Assembly (NCBI RefSeq): GCF_003402235.1
Contig: NZ_QEWO01000001.1
Coordinates: forward strand, 930,001 to 994,000
Length of the DNA stretch: 64,000 nt
Direction of reading: 5' to 3'
Origin: Parahaliea mediterranea
GTDB lineage: Bacteria > Pseudomonadota > Gammaproteobacteria > Pseudomonadales > Halieaceae
Shown: positions 54,912 through 61,800 of the stretch, in pieces
Position numbering within the stretch: position 1 is the first letter of the stretch
Layout: each line of letters opens with the position of its first letter
Position numbers and translations under genes: made by a program
Notes under the pieces: generated by a model
What the model was told of the DNA's origin: nothing
Database searches by the model: none
What the model saw: only the letters and a program-made list of their open reading frames with translations

Positions 54912-55996
54912 GGTCCGGCCCCCGCGACACGAGGCGCAACTGGGGCCTCATCGTTAGGCTGTGCGCTTCGGGTATCCACGGAGGCAATCACCGACATCCC
55001 CGGCCGCAACATGCCGGCCAGCGGGCTGTCTGCGCCAATGCGGATGCGCACCGGGATGCGCTGCACAATCTTGGTGAAGTTGCCGGTGGCATTCTCTGGC
55101 GGCAGCAGGCTGAAGCGCGAGCCTGCCGCCGGTGAGAAGCTCTCCACAACGCCTTGAATCGGCGTATCGGGATAGGCGTCTATTTCCAGATCGACCACCT
55201 GGCCTGGCGCCATGTTTTCAACCTGGGTTTCCTTGAAGTTGGCCGTGACATAAACCGCCTGCAGAGGCACCAGGTTCAGCACCGCGCTGCCCGGCTGGAG
55301 ATACTGGCCCACCTGAACGTGTCGGTTACCCACCACGCCATCCATGGGGGCGCGCACCACCGTATTGCTGAGGTCGATTTGCGCCAGGGTCAAGGCCGCC
55401 TCGGCCTCGCTCAGCTGTGCCTCAATCTCGCTGCGACGGGCGGTCAGTACCGCCATTTCACTGGTGCGCGCCGACAAGGCCGCGCTGGCGGCATTGACAG
55501 CGGATTCAGCCTGCTGGAAAGCCGCCACGGCAGACTCCAGCTGCTGGCGACTGGCAGCGCGGTCATCAACCAGTTCGGCGTAGCGTTTGCTGTCGCTCCG
55601 GGCGCGCGCCAGTTCTGCTTTTGCACTGGCAACACCGGCCTCGGCTTCCTTGATAAGTGCCTTCTGCAGCTGCACCTGAGTGGCCAGTGTATCCAATGCC
55701 GCAGTGCGGGCCTGAAGTTGGGCGCCTGCCCTGCGTTCGCGCGCCTGGTAATCGTCGGCAACCAGGCGCAGCAACGCATCCCCCGCCCGCACCTGCGTGT
55801 TGTTCTCTACCAGCACCTCGGCAACGTAGCCGGCAACGCGCGGCGCAATGACTGACATCTCGGCTTCAACATAGGCGTTGTCAGTGGATTGTATAAACCG
55901 GCTATGGAACCACCAGTAGGCTCCCAGCAGCCCCACCGTCACCGCAAGAATCATGAGAATCAGGGCCAGACTGCGCCCCGCTGATGGCTTGGTCAT
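54899..55996 (-). CDS. Efflux periplasmic adaptor (EmrA/HlyD family)
   Basis: A 365-residue adaptor. It has one N-terminal membrane helix (about 10-30), a lipoyl-like half-domain (APRVAGYVAEVLVENNTQVRAG), a coiled-coil hairpin with long helices (about 75-185) and a C-terminal barrel with VRAPMDGVVGNRHVQVGQYL. ATG 55996 was chosen over an upstream frame because GGAGA lies 7 nt before it. It is first in the pump operon, 125 bp from the divergent TetR start, with the operator between them. Confidence 0.9.
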   Translation of the reverse strand: MTKPSAGRSLALILMILAVTVGLLGAYWWFHSRFIQSTDNAYVEAEMSVIAPRVAGYVAEVLVENNTQVRAGDALLRLVADDYQARERRAGAQLQARTAALDTLATQVQLQKALIKEAEAGVASAKAELARARSDSKRYAELVDDRAASRQQLESAVAAFQQAESAVNAASAALSARTSEMAVLTARRSEIEAQLSEAEAALTLAQIDLSNTVVRAPMDGVVGNRHVQVGQYLQPGSAVLNLVPLQAVYVTANFKETQVENMAPGQVVDLEIDAYPDTPIQGVVESFSPAAGSRFSLLPPENATGNFTKIVQRIPVRIRIGADSPLAGMLRPGMSVIASVDTRSAQPNDEAPVAPRVAGAGPWPL

Positions 55997-56020
55997 ATGC
56001 GTCTCCTGTAAATCGACAAA

Positions 56021-56070
56021 AGGTACTGGTTGGTACCATTTATTGTGTTGCATGGTACTAACCAGTACCT
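56021..56070. promoter_or_regulatory. Double operator between the pump operon and its TetR gene
   Basis: A 19-bp sequence at 56021-56039 and its inverted copy at 56052-56070 match in 18 of 19 positions, with a 12-bp spacer. Each arm is itself a palindrome: GGTACT-4-AGTACC in the second arm, one mismatch in the first. The layout suits two TetR dimers bound on one site covering both divergent promoters. Confidence 0.8.
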
Positions 56071-56111
56071 TAAGGTGTCAATTGCAAATCATTCGCAGGA
56101 GCTCGTCAGCC

Positions 56112-56783
56112 ATGCCGCAGCCCACCACGGTTGACCCTTCGCCGATCGCGCCCACCCCGCGCGGCCAACAGCGGCGCCAGGCCGTACTGGATGCAGCGCT
56201 GGCGCTGTTTCTGGAACAGGGCTTTGCTGCCACATCGCTCGACAAGATCATCGAGCGCGCCGGCGGGTCGCGACGCACGATCTACCAGACCTTCGGCGGT
56301 AAGGAGGGGCTACTGGAGGCAGTGGTGACGGAAAGCTGCAGGGAAATCCTGGCGCAAATGTCCGCTACGGCGCTGGATTCCCTGTCGCCGAAAGCCGCGC
56401 TCACCCATATCGCAGAGCGCTTCCTGGCGGTGCTGATGCAGCCGGAACGAGCCGCCCTTTTTCGCCTGGTGGTCGCCGAATCCACCCACGCTCCCAAGCT
56501 CGGGCGGCTATTTATGGAAGCCGGGCCAGATAGCGCTCACGCGCTGGTTTGCGATTATCTGGGCAAGGCCGTGGCGGCAGGCAAGCTGGAGATGGATGAT
56601 CTTGAAATCGGTGCGTCACAGTTTCTGGAAATGGTAAAAGGCGACCTGCACTTCCGGGCCCTGTTCTACGGCGAGAGCGCCGATGCGGCACTGCAAAAGC
56701 GGCATGTGCAGTCTGCTGTAACGATATTCCTCTCGGGCACGCTGCCCAGCAAACATCGGCAAAGCACGCCACCGGCGGATTAG
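56112..56783 (+). CDS. TetR/AcrR family regulator of the efflux operon
   Basis: A 223-residue regulator. The helix-turn-helix is at about 22-66, with TSLDKIIERAGGSRRTIYQTFGGKEGL. The C-terminal part has an AcrR-like TetR_C_7-type region with FRLVVAESTHAPKLGRLF. ATG 56112 has AGGAGC about 10 nt upstream; the longer frame runs into the operator and is unlikely. It is divergent from the pump genes and probably represses both through the double operator until a drug-like ligand binds. Confidence 0.9.
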   Translation: MPQPTTVDPSPIAPTPRGQQRRQAVLDAALALFLEQGFAATSLDKIIERAGGSRRTIYQTFGGKEGLLEAVVTESCREILAQMSATALDSLSPKAALTHIAERFLAVLMQPERAALFRLVVAESTHAPKLGRLFMEAGPDSAHALVCDYLGKAVAAGKLEMDDLEIGASQFLEMVKGDLHFRALFYGESADAALQKRHVQSAVTIFLSGTLPSKHRQSTPPAD

Positions 56784-56835
56784 GCCAGCCCCGCCCGGTT
56801 TGCTGAGCGCCCAGGAACACCGGCGAGCCACGCAC

Positions 56836-56864
56836 AAAAAAGGCCGGGGCTTGCGCCACCGGCC
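56836..56864 (-). terminator. Rho-independent terminator after the RoxA-like gene
   Basis: On the minus strand GGCCGG, a single unpaired T, GGC, the tetraloop GCAA, GCC and CCGGCC are followed by six T. It lies 36 bp after the stop codon at 56900. Confidence 0.85.
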
Positions 56865-56899
56865 AGGCCAGTGTTGGTGGGATCACCCCGCAACCGTGG

Positions 56900-58939
56900 C
56901 TACAGGGTCTTCATGTATTCAATCAGCGCCCAGCGTTCGGCGTCGGTCAGGGATTTGACGAAGTTGTGACCCTGGTTGCCGTTGCCGTACAGGTGGGTGT
57001 TAAAAATCATCCGCGACTTGATCTGCTGGTCGGTCACCGGGGGCGGCGACTGGTAGGCCAGTGAGTTGAATTCCGCCGCTTTGTTGGCGATGTTGGCAAA
57101 CAGAATGTCGATGGTCGCCATGTTCTGGGTGCAGGGCAGGAAGGGGCTGAACAGCGAGGCCCAGTTGCTGCAGGCCTGTTCTTCATACTTCCAGCCGAGG
57201 CGGTTCATATCGTAGGACGCAAAGCTGAAGTCGTAGCCGCGGTTCTTGCCGAATATGCCCGGCTCGCTATAGGGACGCTGCCAGACGTCCGGGCGGTTTT
57301 CCTCGGGCTGCAGCACGCTCCAGACATCCGGCACGGAGCCGTTGTGGAAGAAGGGCGCGTTCTGCCACACACCGTACAGGGGGCTCGCCACGTAGCCGAA
57401 GGGGTCAATCCAGGTGTTGGGGCCTTCCGGCGAGAAGATCGGGCCCTGGCCACGGTCGTAGGCGGCCCGCGGAATGCGCCGCAACTCGCTGGTGATGAAG
57501 TCATCGTGGAAGCCGTCGTGGTCCGGGCTCAGCTCGTTGTAGGCCAGCCAGGAGGTATCCCAGGCGCGGCGCTTGCGCTCATCTTCCATCAGGCCGACAC
57601 GGGCCGGGTCGGTGCCGATGGTCTCCGTGGGCGTGATCACGCCGGCCACGCCTTTCAGGCGCGGATCGGGCAGGAAGTTGGTGTCGTGGGCATAGCGCGG
57701 CGAGTACACCCCGTGGCAACTGGCGCAGGAGCCATTGCCCGGCGCCCTGGGTATGTCGGCATTGGCGCCCTCAGCCCACAAGTCCCGCTCGTGAAACAGC
57801 ACCGCCCCCTGCTCTGCCAGGGCAATATCGATGGCGCCCGGATAGGGCTTGGGCGACAGGGACATCATGAACAGGTTGTTATCCTCAAACTCCGGATACA
57901 CCGCACGGCGCTGCTGGCCGGTCTTCATGATGTTGGCCATGGCAAAGGCCAGTTCCGAACGCACGTTGTCGGAGGTGAGCGCACCGTCCCAGAACTGGCG
58001 AGGCTTCCAGGCACGGTGGTACCAGTGCGGCGCCTTGGACATGCCGCCGGCGTGGCTCGGGAAATATTCCAGCAGGCTTGGATAAAGCTGCATGGTCTCC
58101 ACGTCGAACAGGGCCGGTAACAAATCCACAATGCCAATGGCGTCGGTGGTGCCACGGCCGGTGCTCCAGGGAATGGGCGCCAGCTGCAGGGGAACGGTAA
58201 CCACGTTGGCGCGGAAGAAGTCGGACTGGATCAGGCCGGCGTCGTTGGAATCCGCCGAACGCCCCCAGGCGAAGGTGGCCTCCTGTTCGCTGCCCAGGCG
58301 CGAGTCGTGGCAGCCGGAACAGGTAACCGAAATCAGCCCGGTCCAGCGGCCGTTGTCGTCGCGGTCCTGCACCATGCCCAGGGGCAGCTGGCCGCTGCCA
58401 CCGTTGGTTTTGTTGGGGTCTTCCCAGGGGTAGGGATAGGGGTTATTCCAGGGCGCGGCGTAATAGCCGTAGCGCTTTTGCACCTGCTCGTCAAAATCCG
58501 AGGGCCGCCAGGGATAGCCCCACACCTTGTACAGGTTGTAATAGGCCACCGAGGTAATAAAGGGCTGGAAGTAAGTTTTGCGGGTCAGGTTGTGGCGGCC
58601 ACGCTCCACCGCCGCCCGGTATTCGCCGCAATTTTGCGGCCGCGGCGGCAGCATGCCGCTGAGGAAGGGCGCCTCGGGCGCGTGCAAATCCACCCAGAAG
58701 GCGTTGAACTGAATGGCTGCATCGGGGTTGGTGTTCACCCCTTCCACCACCAGGGTGCGCGGGTCAACCGGCAGCGGTACCGAATCGTGCTGGCCTTCGC
58801 AGGCCGCCTCGAAGGGCGCTCGAATCGTTGCCTGGTCCAGCAGCGGATAACCGTTGTCGGGCACTGCCAGGGCGCTACCGGCCACCGACAGGGCACTCGC
58901 AAACACCGCGCAGGTGCGGCGCAATGAGGATCGAAACAT
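56900..58939 (-). CDS. Di-haem c-type cytochrome resembling rubber oxygenase RoxA/RoxB
   Basis: A 679-residue exported protein. A signal peptide ends near SALAVP (about 26). Two haem-binding sites, CSGCH at 207-211 and CASCH at 405-409, are 198 residues apart. The length, site spacing and residues F316, W317 and F332 agree with my memory of RoxA (haem sites near 191-195 and 390-394; F301, W302, F317), which cleaves polyisoprene double bonds with oxygen. A relative, such as another MauG/CcpA-type di-haem peroxidase or an isoprenoid-cleaving enzyme, cannot be excluded. It follows a zinc alcohol dehydrogenase gene by 74 bp. Ribosome-binding site GGAGG is present. Confidence 0.65.
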   Translation of the reverse strand: MFRSSLRRTCAVFASALSVAGSALAVPDNGYPLLDQATIRAPFEAACEGQHDSVPLPVDPRTLVVEGVNTNPDAAIQFNAFWVDLHAPEAPFLSGMLPPRPQNCGEYRAAVERGRHNLTRKTYFQPFITSVAYYNLYKVWGYPWRPSDFDEQVQKRYGYYAAPWNNPYPYPWEDPNKTNGGSGQLPLGMVQDRDDNGRWTGLISVTCSGCHDSRLGSEQEATFAWGRSADSNDAGLIQSDFFRANVVTVPLQLAPIPWSTGRGTTDAIGIVDLLPALFDVETMQLYPSLLEYFPSHAGGMSKAPHWYHRAWKPRQFWDGALTSDNVRSELAFAMANIMKTGQQRRAVYPEFEDNNLFMMSLSPKPYPGAIDIALAEQGAVLFHERDLWAEGANADIPRAPGNGSCASCHGVYSPRYAHDTNFLPDPRLKGVAGVITPTETIGTDPARVGLMEDERKRRAWDTSWLAYNELSPDHDGFHDDFITSELRRIPRAAYDRGQGPIFSPEGPNTWIDPFGYVASPLYGVWQNAPFFHNGSVPDVWSVLQPEENRPDVWQRPYSEPGIFGKNRGYDFSFASYDMNRLGWKYEEQACSNWASLFSPFLPCTQNMATIDILFANIANKAAEFNSLAYQSPPPVTDQQIKSRMIFNTHLYGNGNQGHNFVKSLTDAERWALIEYMKTL

Positions 58940-59013
58940 CGTCTTGCCTCCTTTATGGTTTTAGTCGCAATACGTGTTGTGAACATAGCGGCGGGGCCGC
59001 GGGTTAATCGTCC

Positions 59014-60123
59014 TTACGGATTGTTTGCCGGTGTGAAACGCAGCACCGGCTTGATTGTTCTGCCGGCGATGGTGTCGCGCACCGCGCGGTTGATGTCGTC
59101 AAAGGGGTATTCGGTCACGATGCGCTCAAGCGGCAGTTCGCCGCGGCGGTAGTGCTCGATCATCCGCGGCACAAAGGTTTTCGGGTCGGCATCGCCCTCG
59201 ATGGAGCCGCGCACCGAGCGGCCGGCCAGGGTGAGCCCGGCCAGGTCCACGCACAGCTCTGCCCCCGGGCCAGGTACCGCCACACACAGCACTGTGCCCC
59301 GCTGCCGGGTGCCCTCTAGGGCGGCGCGAATCAGGTCCGGCGCGCCGGTGGTGTCTACCGCCGCATCCACTCCTTTGCGCGCCAGCAGGGCCTTGCGCAA
59401 TGGCTCACTGCGGGTGTCTACCGCATCGGTGGCCCCCAGCTCCAGCGCCAGGGCCAGCCGCTGCGGGTTGCGATCCACCGCGATGATGGGGTCGCAGCCG
59501 GCAATGCGCGCGGCCATAATCGCGGCTAGGCCAACGGTGCCAACGCCCATCACGGCCAGCGCCTGGTCGGGGCGCGCGTTCAACGCCAGTAACACCGCGC
59601 CCATACCGGTCTGCACCCCGCAGGCCAGCGGCGCCATCAGCCCCGGCGGCACATCTGGCGGCAGCACCACCATGTTGTTGGTGGCCGCCACGCAGTGGGA
59701 GGCAAAGGCGGACTGGGCAAAAAAGTGCCCGGTGATCTCCTGCCCCGCCAAGCGCAGGGGGCTGCTGCCATCCATGCGTCGACCCTGCACCTGGAAGTGA
59801 GCGCCATGGCTGCAGTAGCCGGGCTGCTGGTGCTGGCAGTTGCGGCAGTGGCCACAGCTGCCAAAGCCCGGCAACACTCTGTCGCCAACGGCAATGTGCT
59901 CAACCCCGGCGCCCACGGCCTGCACAATGCCCACGCCTTCATGCCCCAGCACCGCCGGCAGTGGCACCGGCCACACCTGCGCGCTGGCGGCAAGGTCGGT
60001 ATGGCAAATGCCCACCGCCTCCATGGCCAGCAGCACCTCGCCGGGGCCTGGCCCGGCCAGGTCGCACGACTCCAGCGCAAAGTGGTGACCCGCCTCGTGC
60101 ACCACCGCAGCCCGTATCTGCAT
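59014..60123 (-). CDS. Zinc-dependent alcohol dehydrogenase (class III-like MDR)
   Basis: A 369-residue medium-chain dehydrogenase. The catalytic zinc ligands are C40 in GICHTDL, H61-E62 in GHEG and a Cys near 175 (LACGVQTG). The structural zinc is held by C90, C93, C96 and C104. The Rossmann motif is GVGTVGL, with an acidic residue (AVDRN) that suggests NAD. Aldehyde or alcohol products of an upstream oxygenase would be natural substrates, and the next gene downstream encodes a RoxA-like cytochrome. It starts 5 bp after the DUF4334 gene stop, in one operon. Confidence 0.88.
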   Translation of the reverse strand: MQIRAAVVHEAGHHFALESCDLAGPGPGEVLLAMEAVGICHTDLAASAQVWPVPLPAVLGHEGVGIVQAVGAGVEHIAVGDRVLPGFGSCGHCRNCQHQQPGYCSHGAHFQVQGRRMDGSSPLRLAGQEITGHFFAQSAFASHCVAATNNMVVLPPDVPPGLMAPLACGVQTGMGAVLLALNARPDQALAVMGVGTVGLAAIMAARIAGCDPIIAVDRNPQRLALALELGATDAVDTRSEPLRKALLARKGVDAAVDTTGAPDLIRAALEGTRQRGTVLCVAVPGPGAELCVDLAGLTLAGRSVRGSIEGDADPKTFVPRMIEHYRRGELPLERIVTEYPFDDINRAVRDTIAGRTIKPVLRFTPANNP

Positions 60124-60128
60124 GGCGC

Positions 60129-60578
60129 TCAGCCCTGGCAGCGCTGCAGGTAAAAAAACAGGGGAACGTCGTGCCCTTTGCTGTCCATAACACCGAGCAC
60201 GGTGTCGTCGTCAATGGCGCGGAAGTGGTCGAAGATCGGTTTGTCGTCGTAGGCCATGGTGGCGGTCGCCACGCCGCGGTACGCCACCATGCGCAGCTGG
60301 GCCTGGCCCATGATGTCGCTTACCGTCATGCCACCGTCTGCGGCATGCACCATGATAGGGTTCACGTCGTTGCGGGCATTGAACTGCTTGCCGCACCAGC
60401 CCAGCTTGTCGAGCATGCCCTCGCCGGGGTGGCCGGTGTTAAAGCAGCCGCCCCGCCAGCGCCCGAGCATGGCCTCTTCGGGCACCGCGGGCAGGGCGTC
60501 GAAGAAGGCCTCCAGCGCGGCGATGGCCACGGTGCTGTCGCTGTCTCGCAGCGCGGCAAACTGTTGCAGTGTGCTCAT
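60129..60578 (-). CDS. DUF4334 domain protein with a GXWXG motif
   Basis: A 149-residue cytoplasmic protein. It has the GXWXG region (GRWRG, about 29-33), then KQFNARNDVNPIMV and a DUF4334 end with YDDKPIFDHFRAIDDDTVLGVMDSKG. The family is of unknown function and often accompanies oxidoreductases. ATG 60578 was chosen because the earlier frame has no similarity and AGGT lies upstream. It is tightly linked to the alcohol dehydrogenase. Confidence 0.85.
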   Translation of the reverse strand: MSTLQQFAALRDSDSTVAIAALEAFFDALPAVPEEAMLGRWRGGCFNTGHPGEGMLDKLGWCGKQFNARNDVNPIMVHAADGGMTVSDIMGQAQLRMVAYRGVATATMAYDDKPIFDHFRAIDDDTVLGVMDSKGHDVPLFFYLQRCQG

Positions 60579-60758
60579 GGTTAGACCTGTTGTTATCGTC
60601 TGTCGCGGGCCCGGCAATCGGGGCCGCCGATGGTGAAACAGCGTAAAACAGGACTTTGCGGTGCAACCAGCTAGCACAACTGACAGCCGGGGGCGGGTCT
60701 TTTACTAACGACTGTCTTTGCAAAAAGGCCGGGCCGAGCTTACACGCCCACCAGCGAC

Positions 60759-61589
60759 TCAGGCATCAGCGCGCCAGTTGCGCGGGTCGACGCGAAAGTA
60801 ATCCATCAGCGTGGCAAACAGTTCCGGGTGGGTGGACTGCATGGCCGCGGGCCGCTCGTAGAACAGCTCGGTGATCACGGCAAAAAACTCCGCCGGGTTG
60901 GTGGCGCCGTAGCTGTCGATCAAGGTCGGGTGGCCCTGCTCCACGGCCCGTTGCAGCTCTTCAAACTCCCGCCCCAGCACCCGGGACCAGACACCGTAGG
61001 CGGCCCGGGTTGCCAGCAGGGGCGCGCCGTCGGCACCACCACCTTCCTGATCTAGCTGGTGGGCGAATTCGTGCAGCACAACATTCTGGCCGTCTTCAAA
61101 ATCGGCGCAGCCGCGCTTCACGCTGTCCCAGGCCAGCACCACCCGGCCGTTGCTCCAGGACACCCCGAGCAAACTGCCCGACGGCTGGGACACCACCCCC
61201 ACCTCGTCGCGCTCTGGCTGGCGGCTGCGAAAGGTACTGGGGTAGATGTAGATCCACTTCAGGTCGCGGTACAGGGTGCTGGGCCGATTCAGAATCAGCA
61301 GGCAGGCCTCGGCGGCAATCAGCACCCGCATCTCGTCGGTCACTTCCAGGCCCTCGCAGCCAACGAAGCGCTTGCGGTAAAGAAAGGCCTGTATTTTACG
61401 GCGCAGCTCGGCCTGCAGTGATTCGTCCAGGCGCGCGTAAAAGGGAAGCCGACGCAGCATTGGCAGCCAGTCGGCGGGAAAGGGCCTGGCCATGGCGCGC
61501 TCGAAGCGCCAGCGCGGCAGCGCCTGGCTGAGACAGAACACCAGCCCCAGTACCGCGATGGCCAGGCCCAGCCAAATCCAGTTGTTCAC
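60759..61589 (-). CDS. M90 family zinc peptidase (MtfA/YeeI type)
   Basis: A 276-residue protein. A membrane helix (about 3-23) is followed by a helical region and the metalloprotease motif HEFAH (173-177) within VVLHEFAHQLDQEG. Downstream acidic residues (NPAEFFAVITELFYERP) resemble the third zinc ligand region of MtfA. MtfA controls the phosphotransferase system in E. coli by binding Mlc; the membrane anchor is an addition. GTG 61589 was chosen because GGAGAG is just upstream and the longer frame has no M90 features. It is transcribed alone, divergent from the GGDEF gene. Confidence 0.82.
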   Translation of the reverse strand: MNNWIWLGLAIAVLGLVFCLSQALPRWRFERAMARPFPADWLPMLRRLPFYARLDESLQAELRRKIQAFLYRKRFVGCEGLEVTDEMRVLIAAEACLLILNRPSTLYRDLKWIYIYPSTFRSRQPERDEVGVVSQPSGSLLGVSWSNGRVVLAWDSVKRGCADFEDGQNVVLHEFAHQLDQEGGGADGAPLLATRAAYGVWSRVLGREFEELQRAVEQGHPTLIDSYGATNPAEFFAVITELFYERPAAMQSTHPELFATLMDYFRVDPRNWRADA

Positions 61590-61800
61590 ACCTGCTCTCC
61601 TTTTCACCGTGACGGCGGCCGGCAGTCTACCCCAGCGCTGGCGCGCGCCAAAACGCGCGGCCCAAGACACGCAGCCCAATTGCCCCACCTGGGCCTGCGT
61701 GCTAACGTCATCGGCACAGGTTTGCGCAGGGGCAAGGGCGCGAACACTCCAACAGAAAAGCAGACAGGGGCGTCGGGCGGCCAGCCCGCGCGGTCGGGGC

